A program made the translations under genes and the position numbers. 64,000 nucleotides of DNA from Sclerurus mexicanus (lineage: Eukaryota > Chordata > Aves > Passeriformes > Furnariidae). Below the pieces are notes generated by a model. That model saw only the letters and a program-made list of their open reading frames with translations. It did not search any database and had not been told where the DNA came from. Positions 1-13,784 of this stretch are shown in pieces (position 1 is the stretch's first letter; each line of letters opens with the position of its first letter). The stretch spans positions 172,138-236,137 of the forward strand of contig VWZF01003022.1 of the NCBI GenBank assembly GCA_013396755.1. Reading direction: 5' to 3'.

Positions 1-3000
1 CAGTGAAGTATTGCTAGCAATTCAGCAGTATTAATTTTGTCCTAATCTTGTCTTATACTTGTCATTAAATACCTTATATTCTTTATTATTTGAGAGGTCA
101 GATGTCAGCATTTCTGGAGTTTGATTTGTGTTTGGGGGTTTTTTTGTGTGTTTTTTTTTTAACTCAACTTCAGAATTCTTCTTCCATGCCTTAGTTGTTA
201 GGCACTTCATAAAAACATATAGTTATTGCAGTTATATAGTAATTTTTTCACATATTCTTTTAATGGATGAATGTTTAACATCTTAAGGAATAGAGAGTGC
301 TTTTCAATGACATGCTACAGTTTTTCATCTCCAGAATCTCCACTGCTCGTTTACACTGCACGCCTGGTAACTTTTTCAACTTACCTAAAGGGTACTTCTG
401 TTGAGTAGAGGCACTCCAAGGCAAAATCAATCTTCCTAATGGCAGAGAGAATTGTGCCACCTCAGTTGGTACTACAGGTTATTTAGCATAAACATATGTG
501 TTCCCATTAAGGGCCATCCATATTCAACTAAAATGAGTCACTTGTGTAAGAAGTTTTGTTTATAAATCTGAGACTAATTTCCCTAGTCTATTTGTATGTG
601 CCATGTGGTATAAAACTACAAACATCAGTGTGCAGTCTCATAATACATTTCCCTGAGAACAAAATGTAAAGTCATTATGCAGTATATTTCTCAGCAGAAT
701 TATAAATAAATAGAACATGAAAAGTAAAATCAGTTCTAGGTGAAGACCTTCACTACTTATCTCTCAGTTAAGAATGCAAATATTTCTTCAGTAAAAACAA
801 ACCACTGATATGGTGGTTATATTAATATACAGTTAATGCAGATTATATTAATTATGTGCACAGATATTTAACCTGTTGATTAAAAGAATCCATTTCCACT
901 GAGTTTTATAGCTGACTATATGGTCCACCTGCTCATGAATGTACTGTGGCTTTTCAGTTTTGCACAACACAGTGAGATGGAGTCAGGTTTTCAACTTCCT
1001 CAGAGGTGCCCTTTTTCAAGCTAGAGTCCCTTTCATCTGTAATAGTCAGACAGGAGAGTTTTGCATTTCAGAAAATGTTTAATCTGTATATTGGTTGTCT
1101 TTTACGTGTTGAAGTCTGTGGAAATTTCAGCCTTGCTGAGTATACCTGAGCATCTTAGAGTGCTCAGTGTTCACCCAGCTACACCTGTGCCACCACTGCA
1201 GCATGACTGGGATGGAGAGGGAAGGAGGAAGGCAATGGCAGGGGGTGTGGGGGGATGGTACAGACATGAAACTCTGAGCTCCCCACATCCATTCATCTGC
1301 AGACCCTATAATGCCACCTGAGTGACCGAGTCACCTGAGCGACTTCTCTGCATCAGGAGTGCTTCAGTGTGCTTATCAGCCCTCGCATAAGGAGTGTTCT
1401 CAGCTACGGTAGTGGCACACAAATCATTGTGCTCTCTCCTTACCCCACCAGCTGTCCCCTGACCTGTTGGTATGAGGCTGTCCTGGAGGCCACCTGAGGA
1501 CTCTGCCTGACTTCTTGTTTTAACAGCACTATTAGCACAGGATTACCAGCATTAGCTTTGTTAGTACAGAACTGGGATTTGGGAAGCAGTGCCTGTACAG
1601 TCTGGAAGGAGCTTTGTTCCTGTTTTCCACCATATCATTTTCTACTTGTATTTCTGGTGAGGGAGAGGTGATCCCCCAGTGCAGATGGGGGCTGTTTCTT
1701 GTTAAAATTTAGCACATATTGGCTATTCGGTATCTCTCAGCAGGGAGAGGTTGGGCTTGGACAGGTACCAACAGGGACTGTATAGTATCTACTATGGGTT
1801 TTGGTGGTATCTGGCATAAAGGATATAGCATTTGTGTATGAGACTGGCTAGCACAGTGTTTGGCTAGTGTTGCCTGGCAAATTTGAAGGTCTCAGCACTT
1901 ATCGCTACAGTGCTCAAGGGCAATGTCAGACCACAGGCTCTAGATGAAAACACTGCACAGAAGCAAAACCACTGGGAGAGGGATTGCACATATTCCGGCC
2001 TCTACTGACACTACACATGTCATCTTTAGTAGGTCTCATGTGGAAGAGTTTTGGAAAGCAGAAACCTCTAATTGTTGTGACAGCAGCGTCTGTAGAAAAT
2101 GCGAATGTCTTGGCATATTCCTTGTACTGGTGAGCTTTTAATTGCATTGAAAGCTGGCCTCATTTGTAGATAAACCAGGGTCATGTACTCAAAAAAGCTG
2201 AATTGTGAAGATGTAGTTCTAAATCTCACAGACCTGCTTCTTGGGATAATTGTGGATATCCCAGGAAAACTTCTACCACTGTCAGTCCCAGCTGTGAATG
2301 CACCCATGAAGCCTATGGGCCTGAACAGTCAGGAGGTTCAAGTGGAGCAGCTAAGCCATTTCTGTGACACTACTGAGTAAGTGTTAAGACCTACATTGAT
2401 CAGGCCAGCAAGAAAACTTGGCCTCTGCTGATAAAGGTACTACAAGAAAAGAGTGTAAGAAAACCTAGTGAAATTCCTCTTCATTGTGCAAGTATTTCTG
2501 GCACCTCTATTTAAATCTGGTCACGTCCTACACAGACATCCCTATATGCTATCAGTTCTAAGACTTCGCAATATTCCTGTAATCTGTAAAGAACTGTACA
2601 TGACAGTATTTGATATAGGTCTTGAAAACGGAAATCTTAAATAAAGACAGTACACACAAGAATAAAGCTGTTAATTACAGCTATCAAGGTTATGAAAACA
2701 CTCAAAAAAGGAAATGTTTAAATTAGGGTTGTACTTTAGTCATGCACTGTATGATACAATTTTTACTTACACGGTCACATTTTTTTTTTCCAAAATATAT
2801 TTGCATCTCTGAATAAACAGCAGTAGGTCTTTTCTACAGATGAATCTGAGTAATATGTTGAAGGCATATTTTGTTCCCACATTTGCAGAAAAATCACTGC
2901 AGGGTCATGCAATTAAGGACTATCATAAATCATTTGTTGAAAAGGCAACTTCAATTATGACATTTCCTAACTTTCCAGTATTAAATTAAAGGTTCTTAAT

Positions 3001-3911
3001 GTACTTATAAATTAGCTTTTTTGGTGCACTTATTTACCATTTTAACTTTCTTTTTGTTTGTTTTATTTTATTATGTAGTCAAAATTAATTTAGTTTGCCT
3101 AATTAGAATAGATACAAACCTATATCCTCTTTACAAATGGAGAATTTTCAGTTTAAATGTGCAATAATTAAGAGCAAATGGGATTGAGTACTTAAAATAG
3201 TGACAGCTCTGTATTTTAAAATGTTGGTATGCAGTTGCTTGGTTATAGAGAACAAGAAAGGACAGCTGGAAAGATGCCAATAAAAACATACTGAGAATTT
3301 TACTTTTATCTCAAAGATCAAAAGAATGCATGATCTTCAGCAAGAATTGAGATTGAAAGTGATGAAATTATAATGCACATTGCAGATGATAAGCAAAGTA
3401 ATTGTTTAGCAATTTGTGGGAAGGTGGAGAGCTTTTATGAGAGAGCAAATGAAGACATAAAGTAGTCCAACCACATGTTTAGAGTCTGTCAGAGGCTATA
3501 TTTTGAGATGTGGAAGGCTAACAGCCACTAGATGTATTTTTTAACTGAAACTATATTCATATCAAAAATCAGGATGTACTGTTGCATAACTGGTACAACT
3601 GGGGACATCTAATCTTACTAATGTCTCCGTAATTGGTACAGATGATAAAAACAAAGAAATAAAGTACACAGTTAGTATAATGAGTTAGACTGTTCAACTC
3701 TGATTCTTGGCAAGCACTTACCCAAATATTTCCTCTGTGTACTTGCTCAGAAATAATTAATGCATAATAGCATGGCTTCTTTTTCAATAAAAGAGCTTGA
3801 CCATTTCTAATGTTTATTACACAGATTAGTCAAGAGTGCTTACACATGCAAAAGAGGGTCACAGTTTTGCATTTGTCCTGCATGAAAATGTAATGAGAAA
3901 ATGCAATACAT
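1..3911. other. Unique AT-rich noncoding DNA
   Basis: No gene or known repeat family is recognised here. A GC-richer patch lies at about 1160-1760. Within it a short open frame begins at 1061 with a hydrophobic, signal-peptide-like start, but it runs into low-complexity GC-rich sequence and has no splice or homology support, so I do not call it a gene. A 65-codon open frame at 2183-2380 and overlapping minus-strand frames at 1926-2307 also match nothing I know. A run of T residues lies near 139-160. Confidence 0.6.
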
Positions 3912-4086
3912 GGGCTCCTCAGGGGAGTGGTCACAGCACCAAGGCTGACAGAATTCAAGGATCATTTGGATTATATCCTTAGGCACACGGTGTGACTCTT
4001 GGGGATGGTCCTGTGCAGGGTTAAGAGTTGGACTTGAAGATCTTTGTGGGTCCCTTCCAGCTCAGAACATTCTGTGATCCTCTAAT
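3912..4086 (+). mobile_element. CR1 LINE 3' tail fragment
   Basis: The sequence follows the end of CR1 ORF2 and its short 3' UTR as seen in bird genomes. It opens with the stretch that in better copies encodes the last residues of ORF2. It then has the typical tail: the TTGGACTTGAAGATCTTTG stretch at about 4028-4046 and the GGGTCCCTTCCAGCTC stretch at about 4048-4063, ending in a degenerate octamer-type terminus (ATTCTGTGATCC, 4069-4080). CR1 copies are usually 5'-truncated, which fits the short length. The reading frame is broken. The tail closely resembles the one at 63046-63131, so both probably belong to the same CR1 subfamily. Subfamily naming would need a repeat library. Confidence 0.88.
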
Positions 4087-4754
4087 ACTCCTTTCCCCCA
4101 TGGTATTATAGCAGTGATGGTGATAATAAAAAGACATACAACCATCCTAAAACATACAGAGTTTTAAGACAGGAAAGCTTTCTAAAAGCAAGCCTCCTGT
4201 ACCTGTGGTGAAAAAGTAGGTTTAAAGTAAATCCAGGGCTCTACGTCAGCAAATGTAAATGCTGTACTTCTATTGACTCAAAGTACTGCTCCTACTTATG
4301 CCAAAAGTTAATTTGTCTTCAAAGTACTGTTCAAAGGTTTGATCTCCCACTGTTGAATGAAGAAATGGAGTTTAAGGATTAAATTTATTTTCCCTTTGCA
4401 CTGATTTTTGTGTCGTTCAGTAATTCTGAAGGATTTGGGGTTTGCTTATAACAGCATGAGCTTCTTTACATTGCAGAACTTCATATTATATCCCTAAAAC
4501 TTCAGAGATGAGTTGAATGACTGAATCTTAATGGTGGTGACTTTCCTCACAGTAGGAATACACATATTATTCATAAACTGCTCTCACCAGATAGTAATTT
4601 TGTTTGTGGCTTGTTTTAAATGAGCTGTTTAAAATTCTGTAATTAATTCAGTATACACGGCAAAAATGACAGATGGTTATGATAAAGGAACTTAATGCCT
4701 CATGGAAGCAAGTCAAACCACAATCACTAGCAGATGTTTTCTGCAAAGCCAGAT

Positions 4755-4786
4755 TGTGTGTGTGTGTGTGTGTATGTGTGTGTGTA
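4755..4786. repeat. (TG)n microsatellite, interrupted
   Basis: A TG dinucleotide run is interrupted by one TA step and continues into a TA/CA-rich alternating purine-pyrimidine stretch to about 4817. It is a short, probably polymorphic microsatellite. Confidence 0.9.
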
Positions 4787-5691
4787 TACATATTACATGT
4801 ATATATATGTACATAGTAGAAATATGGATTTATATATGTGCATTTCTATCTGTTTTCATAAATATTACTTAAACACTTTCCCAAGACAAGGCAATAGTTG
4901 CACAGTTTCTTAGAGCAATAATGACCACATTTATTCCTGTATTCATACAGAATTCTATCAAGGAAAATTCCTTCAATTCTCCTTAAGTGTTAGAACACAT
5001 TTACAGATAGCACTTTCTGTGGCTTGTTCATAAGTTAGAAATATATGGTTCTGGTCGTCAAGACAAAAAATCAAAGCCAAAGTAGTGGTAATATTATCTA
5101 AAATTAGTTTCTGAAATGTGGTTATTGGAGGATACCAGTGGAACTGATCTGGTGATTAACATCCAGAATAGTTGTTACCTTATAGACATAAGGTAACACT
5201 AACATAGAGTTAGTGAGGTGACAGTATTGCGGGCAATCATTATTTTTCAGCATTATCCAATGAAGATCAAAGCACGTGCTTCTTAGCATACATAAATACA
5301 CATTTTTAAATCTAATCATTATAGTGTCACAGAGCAAACTTGGCTGTTACAACACAGCTAAAGAGGGATTGGGCATTTCAGGACAATTTTTATTGTATTA
5401 GGCTGCAACCTCCAATATTAGTAATCTCTCAATCAGATCTGTATTCTGACCAACCCCTTCCCCTGCAGGGGGATGTCATGACAGAAGTAGTCTTTAGTAC
5501 ATGCTTGGGACCATCTAAGTGTGTCATGAATAAATGACACAGGTACTCAGTGACTAGCTCTAGACTTTGACAGTCTCCAAAAGGCTGAGAACCGGAATTG
5601 AGTATAAATCCTGGACAAGACCCAGCTCCATATGTGTTTAACAGCAGCATATGTGCCGGCCCTTATGTTCACACACCCCTTCTCTTTGCAG

Positions 5692-5764
5692 AAGAATTGT
5701 GCTGAAGTCACAGTACGCTCCAAGAAGGGCTTGGCTTGGAAGATGAGAATTCAGAATTCCAGAG
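5692..5764 (+). other. Candidate exon, unsupported by homology
   Basis: A pyrimidine-rich tract ending in CTTCTCTTTGCAG (5679-5691) makes a good 3' splice site. The 73 bases that follow are open in the first frame (24 codons plus one base, Lys-, Arg- and Ser-rich). They end at AGAG|GTACAT, a mediocre 5' splice site. The other two frames contain stops. I do not recognise the peptide. Short open pseudo-exons like this arise often by chance, so this is a weak candidate. Confidence 0.15.
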
Positions 5765-7810
5765 GTACATAGAGCCTGGTTGTATTTTGCAGGCACTCTG
5801 TGTTCTGAACTGATGTGATTTCCTCTGTGACTCCAGGCTCTTTCAGCTCAGCCAGGGTTCACTACTGCCTATGAAGATCATTTCAACCACATTGACTTTG
5901 AATACCTATTTGTGCTGTTGGAGAGAAAAAAAACAGAAATAAAAAATATTCACTGAAATTCTGACACTTCTAAATCAGAAGAAATCACTTGAGATAGAGA
6001 TAGAATGCTACCTACCAGTTATCAGAGAAAAATAAAATCAGGTGGGAAATACTTAACCAAAAATTCTTTTGACAATCACAACACTGATTAACTAAAGAAC
6101 TCCTTAAAAGTACTTGTCAAATATGTGAGTTAAAAAAAAAAAATCTGAGTAAGGAAATTCAGGTATTTTAAATTACATACATTTATTTCACTTATTTGTT
6201 TATCACAGGAAAATGCTCAGAGCTTACGTCAGAAGGTAAAAGCTTATTTATTTTACTATCTTTATATTGTTACAGTGCTGTCTTTTCCCTGCTTTTAGAT
6301 TGTCTTGTCTTGGACCATGCCTTTCCTGTGATGCACAGAGTAATCAAACCCTCAAGAAACTAAGGAGGGTTAAGTATCTGTCAAGGTATTTAGTGTCCTA
6401 AGATAAGAAGCACATTTTACAGAGCCACAGTGTATAAGAAAACAGCAGGGTTATGAAGTCAGTACTTTATTCAGCATCTATAGATTCAATTACCTCATCT
6501 GCAATAAACTAACAGGAACTGTTGCCCCACTTTACAGAGAAATTTAATGGCAGTACTCAAAATCAAGGGATGCAAAATCACAGAATTATTGCTATAAATC
6601 AGTGGAAGTAGTGGGATGCTGAATAGTAAGAGCTCATTGTCTCTGAGCTTGCATAACCAGCTCCTTCTGGCTCTTAGCCTAATCATTAGACCAAACATTA
6701 TGCTGTTTTGTCATGTGGGTCTTATATGGATTTCTAGATTAGTTTTTGTCATGCAAAAGATGTTGCAAGGCTTGAAGTAATCTCACTGAAATGAATAACT
6801 CATTTGAAAGTGAATGGAATAGAGACCTGTCTTGGAAATGTTTAAAGATTTCAGAAGACTACATTAAAGTACCCACACAAAGGGTCCTCCCAATTGTACT
6901 AGAGGTTTTACAAGCACGTAGACCCTCTAGATGGAATCTATTAGAGTCAAGGAGATTTGAATCAGAGATGTTCTAGAAAGCTTCTGCAGTAAACAGACTA
7001 TACTGACAAGAGTAACAGTAACTCACATATGTGAATATCCATGAATAAATCTCTCAGACATTGAATAATGAGACTGCATTAGAACTCAAGTCCGACCTCC
7101 AAAAGTATTAGCAAATGCCCAGTCTTATAGGTTGTGATCATTGTGAAAACACATGTTCTGATTCTGTAGCGTACTTTGCACAGCCTTAGGCCCAATATAA
7201 AAAGCAAAGGCAAACAAAATCACATTGTAGCATTGTATAGGAAAAAGTGGGATTAACACCACAAAATAAGAAGCACTGTCACCTAAAAAATTACATTTGA
7301 AGGTGCTAAACTAGTAATTTGTAAGTTGCTTCATGGAAATATTTAAGCAGGCTCCTTTTAAAGTTACAGGAGTGTGCTAACATTTCTCACTTCAGTACTT
7401 CTCAGAGAAATCACCTGCAGTGCACACTCTAAAGATACCCTAATTTCTCTTCTATCAACCTTTGAGACCTGAGCACCAGACCATATGACAAGCAGTGAAA
7501 CTCGGGTAGTTTACGTGGTGGGCCTGGAATCCTGCTGTCTTGATCCTCTCCAAAGATCTTTGGACTAAATTCTTCCATTTCAGAGCAGACCTCCTAGCTG
7601 CAACACCACATTTCTTGTCCATAAAGCTTAATGGACCATATGGATCATATGGACCCAGTCATAGGATGCCTGGCACACCTTCAGTGTTTGAGGGTTGACA
7701 GGTAGCTGTTTGCCCAATGGCATTCATGAGTGTCATTTTTTGGCTTGTATGGTTGGTTGGGGTTTTTTTGAAAGATGTAGCTGTTGGCTAACAAGTTATC
7801 ATTTGAAAAT

Positions 7811-7849
7811 ACTACTACTACTACTACTACTGCTACTGCTGCTGCTACT
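7811..7849. repeat. (ACT)n/(GCT)n trinucleotide microsatellite
   Basis: About 13 trinucleotide units, pure ACT at the left and mixed ACT/GCT at the right. The repeat creates a run of leucine codons in one plus-strand frame. That frame is otherwise noncoding, so this is a microsatellite and not a homopolymeric protein tract. Confidence 0.95.
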
Positions 7850-8502
7850 TAATCTGCATTTTCTGATCACATTCTTCTGTATGTTTTTTTTTTTTTTCTC
7901 CATCAGGATAGATATTCTGATCTGAAATAGTATACTTCATCAAGGCAATGGATTTTTTATTTTTTTTAATTTGGTTAACATCAGCTACTCTTTGATTAAT
8001 AATTGTGCAAATCATGTCATATTAAAATTTTAATTCCAGAAAATGTCATTTTCTACATATCTATCCTGATATGCTCATAGAATAAAGAGAAAACAAATGA
8101 AATTTGATATGAAATTTGAATCTGTGAATTTTGGCTTTTGTTCATTTCACAATCTTTTCATTCATCATATACATTAAGTTGGAGACTACCATGAAGTTTA
8201 AGAAATAAAAATCAGACCATATTAAATGAAAAAAAAAAAAAGAAATTAGAAGGCAAGAAATTTTTTCTTCAGCACATTTGAAACCCTTGCCAAGTTTTTT
8301 TTTTTTTTTCCTTTCTCATTTCTAAGAATGTAACAAGAAGTAGGAAATTCTATAATGCTCTTTTCTTACAGGCTTTCAAAGTATCTTCTAGAATTTAGCC
8401 TCCAGGACAGAAAATTCTCTCTTGAATAAAAAGAACTTTAGAACTCACAAATGGTGGTTTCTCCTTTCCTTTGAATTGTTGTTATATAAATTTTAAATAA
8501 TT

Positions 8503-8532
8503 CTCTAAATGACAAAGCTCTAAATGATAAAG
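8503..8532. repeat. 15-bp tandem duplication
   Basis: CTCTAAATGACAAAG (8503-8517) is followed directly by CTCTAAATGATAAAG (8518-8532), with one mismatch. It looks like a local slippage or repair duplication. Confidence 0.9.
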
Positions 8533-9965
8533 ATTCTGGGGTTTTAGTTAAATTAATAAAATTACTTCAGCTAAGGTATAATCATTTAAGAAGTGGGAAA
8601 ATACCTTCTGTTCCAACGGTTTTGATATAAAAATGGAATCATTATCTATATACCCTAGAAGGCTAAAATTAATTTTGTATTATCAATGACATAATTGAGA
8701 AAAGAGATGAGAGCTCATACTAGGAAATCCGCATAACATATAATCATAACACATAACTATTCTCACACATTTATGTGCATACATAAAGTATGAATGTAGG
8801 TATATGTGTATATCTATGTAACTGATCTTTCTTCATATTTTTCTGCTCTTTAAACTGTAATGACCAGAGAGGTGGGGTATCTTTGAGCATCCGAAGATTT
8901 CCAGGAAAAGGAACTTTAAACTTGGACACTGGTTACAGCATTCTAGATATTAATTTGGATTTTAAATTTTAAACATGAATGCACTTGACAAAAGATTCCA
9001 TTTCTTGCAGAAGTCCTTTATTATCAGAAGAAAGATGAGGATGACATCATAAACTCACATGCAGTGATTATAGAGTAAAAAGGAGCTTCATTACCAGTTA
9101 CAGTTTGTACTCCAGTGACCCTCAGTTTCCACCAGTGGTAAAAGGCAATAAATATGTCACAATGACATAGGCTGGCCGAAGTTTGAATCCTCAAAGCAAT
9201 TATATCATGCACAAAATGTAACAGGAAGTCTATGACGATGCAGAAAACACACACACACAAAACAAAAAAAGTCTGTGAAATGTAAATACAGTATCATCAG
9301 TGTGGAAAATAGAGACAATGTTATTTTCACTATTGGAATGTCCCTTATACTACGTGTTCTGTCATTTGGTTCCTGGACATTTTCACAGTTTGACTTTTCT
9401 TACAGTACAAAACCCTTGCAACAAGATTCAGTACTTACAGTACAAAAACAAGCAACAGCAAGGCTCTTCTACATATTTCTCCAAGTTATTTCCCTTAGCA
9501 TGTGACCAAACAGAAAAACTATGTTGTTTTGTAGTTGGTTTTGTCATGAAAGCTTCTGCATTTAGAAATAGCTGAGTGAGCAGCAGGAGAATTTGTTCTT
9601 TGGCTCAGTCCCTGATTAGATTCAACTCTTGAGGCAGAGTTCCACCCTGAATGTTGCTGTGTGGGCTGAGATTTCTGAAAGAAGAGATTACCAGTTGTGA
9701 TGATCTGTTCCAGAGTTGGTACATTGTGATGACAAAACATATATGACTGGGTGTTTAGCTGAACTTCCTGCCACTGAAACCACTATAGCTGGCAAACTGG
9801 AGTCAGAATAGCATACTGGTATGGGAGTAAGGAAGAAGTAATTGAATTTCTCTAGAAATACTTTTACATTGCAATAAGGAGATACTATTCACCATCAAGC
9901 AAAGAGATTAAAAACTTTGTATACTGGTAGTTCAGGATTTCACATTATCAAGGATTAAGCTCTAA

Positions 9966-10055
9966 TTAAAACAAACAAACAATCAATCAAACAAAAAACA
10001 ACAACAAATCAAACACGGCCACAACAACAGTAAATCAAACAACAGCAAATAAACT
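9966..10055. repeat. A-rich (CAAA)n/(CAA)n low-complexity tract
   Basis: The stretch is dominated by CAAA, CAA and ATCAA units with few G or T. It is low-complexity DNA of the kind that arises from an old A-rich tail or by slippage. No retroelement body is recognisable next to it. Confidence 0.8.
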
Positions 10056-13000
10056 CCCAAAGCATCAAACCGATCCATATCTCCCTGCCCCTAAAACCAA
10101 CCAACCAAAATCCCTAAAATGACAGTAGCTTAAGTTTCTTCCTCTTGAGGTTGAAACCAACTTTTCCCAAATCCAAACCCTTAATCTCAAACAGAGAGAG
10201 AAACATTTCAGTCTAAATAACAAACATGTTGAAACATTAGGGGATGTAAGTCAACATGACAGATAAAGTCCAAAGTTTGGCAATGAAGGTCTTTTATTTT
10301 GAGACATTTAAAGGGTACACTTTGTGCAAAATAAAGCATGGTTCATAACAACAAGAACATATGGTGGTGTATTTAATTGTGTGAAAGATTTTATCTTAAA
10401 TTCTATTGCACTCCAACAGTCTTGCAAAACAACAATATTTTAAAAACTCTCACTCCCTGCTGATCTTATTTCTGTGTGTCTGTAAGAAGCACAGTGTGCA
10501 TATTGTTAGTAGTTTCTCTTAGCAGCATTAAAGACTTATGCAAAGTATCACAGAAGACTGTGATATTCTTTGTCCTTCTTAACAAAATCCCAGGTAAAAC
10601 TCTTACCTGCTTACTGTCTCTCCACAGCCTCTGATTAGAAGCATACACTGTTTTCTCAAGTTTGAGAAACATTACTTAGGAAAAAACCCCAAATATTTCA
10701 TCTCATTCCAAGGCATTATAAATGTGTACATTCCACTTCAACAATCTCTAATGTTTTGCCACCAAAGTGTAAGTAATGCAAAATTTCAACTCCTACCCTG
10801 TTTTTCAATGGGGAGTGGATGGGTGTGGGGAGTGACATCTTAAAAGCACAATGGTTGTTATTAATGCAATGTTAACTTGTCAGCCCACACAGAAAACCAT
10901 CAGTCCCAGCCCTGTCACTAAGCTTTGTGTTTCTTGGTCATGCTGAGGGACTGTATGTTTCATTTACCTTTGTTAGGTAGCCTAGATGCAAGCCAGAACA
11001 TCTAAAAATATGAGTCTGAATGCTACAAAAAGTGAGACAGGTAGTTTCTTCCTGAGGGTGACTCAAAGTTACCTGAACTGAAATGGTATTCACAATCTAC
11101 AGAGGATTAAAAGACGAACTGTGCAAAATAAGCTCTACTCCCTGTCAGAGATAGAAGCCTCACTGTCTGCCTGTTTAAGCTGTTAAACCTCTATCCTGTA
11201 TTAGACAACTTCTACACAACTAGTTCAGGTTTTCAGGTCAACAAGGCTCTCCTTGAGTCACAGAAAAACACTCTGGCCACAACAGTCACTCTGGTACTCT
11301 TAGAACAGAAAAAAAATCACATATGAAAGACAGTTCAAGATAGTTCAAGTTCTGCTCTTAACCACCTTTCCACTGTTAATTGTAGAAAAGAATAAGGGGC
11401 ATTCATGATGTTGACCTCTGGATCTAGTTAGAAAGTTGCTGCTAAAAGGTCTCTGGATGAAATTAGCTGTTCTTTTTCTCTTTTCTCTTTTTTTTTTTTT
11501 AAACAATTTTCAAATTACAGACAATATTATTATTGAAAAACTTTTTAACAGATATTTAATGTTTCACTACTTGCTTCTTTTATTAAGATCTATTTCTCGA
11601 AAGGGGTTAATTTTAGATAATATGTAATCTTTACAGTTTTCAGTTTTTGAGAATGAATCCATAAGAAGATCCATTTAAATGTAGATCAATATTTTTTTCT
11701 TTTTCTCACCCTACCACCCTCACAAATGCAGATAATACACATGAAAGTGGGATCTCTATTACACATTCAGTAATAAAATATTATTTCTCTATCAATTCCT
11801 GACTTTTCGTTGATTTTTTTCTTCTAAAAAGCTATCCAGCTCTCATTAAAGACTACTGCTGAAAAAGAATGCAACATTATTAATAAGTTGTTTATGTTAT
11901 TTACTTTAGAATGTTAATTTTATACCTGGTCTGAACCTCACTAACTGGGCTGTACTCTTGGATTTGAAAGCACACAAATCTTTTTTGGGAAAAATTCTTG
12001 AACCTTTTTGTTTGATGTGCTCCTTTTTAGATCAGACACACATTTTTATCAGGTGGTATGTTTGCTTTCAATAAAATTCTTTTCCAGATTTGATGACTGG
12101 TAGTTTAACATAGATGTACAAAAAAGTAAAATGCAATACCATTTTCTTTTCACATGCAAAATTCCTCTAGATCAACCTAGTGGCTTATCTAACTCTACCA
12201 GAAAGAAATGGGGGGCTGGAGAGGGCTGGAAAGACGTTCACTGCCTCTTTCTTGCATCCATGGATCAGACATACTACAGAAGTCATGACATATTAAAGCC
12301 CTTTAATTGCAATTTACTATGAGTCACCATTAGCAGTTGTCTTGGGCAAAATGGCACTGACTTGTGTCATCAAAAATGTACCATGGTGTATTATGTATTT
12401 ATTTGGATGCAATAATTAGCTTACATTAAGGCAGTGTGCATTTTGGATTTCATAGCAAAGGTTATTCAAGGCAGCAAATCTGAAAAGGATGTTTCTTTTT
12501 ATTAGTGCTTCCAGCATGTTGTATTTTATTAAATTAGCTCAGTAAAACTAATACCATCATAAAACTCTTACATAGCCTATTGTGTGACTGATTTAAAGAA
12601 CCAGTGAAAGATAAGTTTTAAAAGGAATCTTGTGGCAAAACCTCTGGAAAATTATAGTAAGATATCAATGATAGACCAGTAGGTATTACTTTCAGAGGAA
12701 AGAACTTTGATAATTTCCCTAGATGCTGCTTACAATATGTAAAGATGTTGTGCATTGGACAGGAAAACTAGTCTCCACTATCCCAAATTTCTCTGTGAAT
12801 AACTTTATAATTGGCATTAAGAGGAAAAGACCACTTTCAATAACCAGTAGAGGCATTATACTAGACCTCTAGAGACACTAACCTTTCATACAGCTATCTT
12901 TGGAGAATATTCATACTCTCTGAACATTGTTTATTTCAGCACCTACTTTCATGCATCCTGAATAACTGCATATCACCTCTGCCACATAAGTAGTTCCATG

Positions 13001-13784
13001 ACTACAGTCATGCCATGCTCTTTCCCTTCAATTGCTACTCAGTCACTGTGTAAATTTCAATACAGCGAGAACCTTTCTTCTTATAGATATGATTTTTATA
13101 TATATAGATATATAGATATGTCTTGGCACAAGAATAGTCTTCAAAATCAAAACCAAGGAATAAGCTATTGCATGATTCACAGGATAACAGATGCACTATC
13201 CACACCTACACCATACAAGGTACTTCTTGAAATATGCCAAATACTGCTAGATTTCTTGGCCTTCTTCCCATTCAAAGATAAGACACACTTGAGACTCTTA
13301 ATTTTCTTTAAAAGTAAAACACAAAGTTCCTAAGAAGTAAAATATAGGGTTTTGTCATAAGCATTAGCAGGAGTGTTGAATCACCATTTATATGAGAAAT
13401 AAAATCTCAAAATAAAGAAGCTGACTGAACAAAATATGACATTTTAATTTTCTTTTTGAGCTTCAGTGCTTGCCTTTATGATATTCAATTTTTTAGTAGG
13501 AGCACAACTTTGTGCGTTTGTGCTTGTGCTTTTGTTTGTTTTTAATAGCATGTTCTTACTTTCTACTATTTAAATGTGCACCCACTTTTTCAGTTACTTT
13601 GAACTCTTCTGTCTACAAACCCCATTTGGAATATACAGAAAATTATATTGGTCCACACTCACTACTCTACTTTAGTGCCACCTTGCCCTTGTCTTAGTAG
13701 CTAGAAACATAAGACATCCCTGAAAAGACATTGTTTACATGATTAATCTTTTCTTATCTACAGGCAGTAGCACCTTAGGGTGGA

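Larger units (their letters stand above)
4087..13784. other. Unique noncoding DNA with simple repeats
   Basis: Apart from the short repeats and one candidate exon listed separately, I recognise nothing in this stretch. Open frames are short (under about 110 codons), scattered on both strands, and lack coding character. AT-rich alternating purine-pyrimidine stretches occur near 4786-4817 and 8760-8820, and an ATAG-type stretch lies near 13093-13119. Homopolymer T or A runs occur near 7885, 8229, 8297 and 11488. Confidence 0.6.

Noticed and set aside
1061..1321. 86-codon open frame with a signal-peptide-like start
   Set aside because: Only the hydrophobic start is suggestive. The remainder is low-complexity, there is no promoter or splice context, and no known protein is matched.
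2183..2380. 65-codon open frame considered as a retroviral or retrocopy remnant
   Set aside because: No recognisable retroviral or host motif, and no flanking LTR or A-tail. The resemblance could not be made specific.
7695..7925. Poly-leucine stretch in an open frame
   Set aside because: It is produced by the ACT/GCT microsatellite at 7811-7849 and a T run, not by a protein-coding repeat.
12998..13333. 111-codon plus-strand open frame
   Set aside because: Crosses an ATAG-type simple repeat and has no coding character or similarity.
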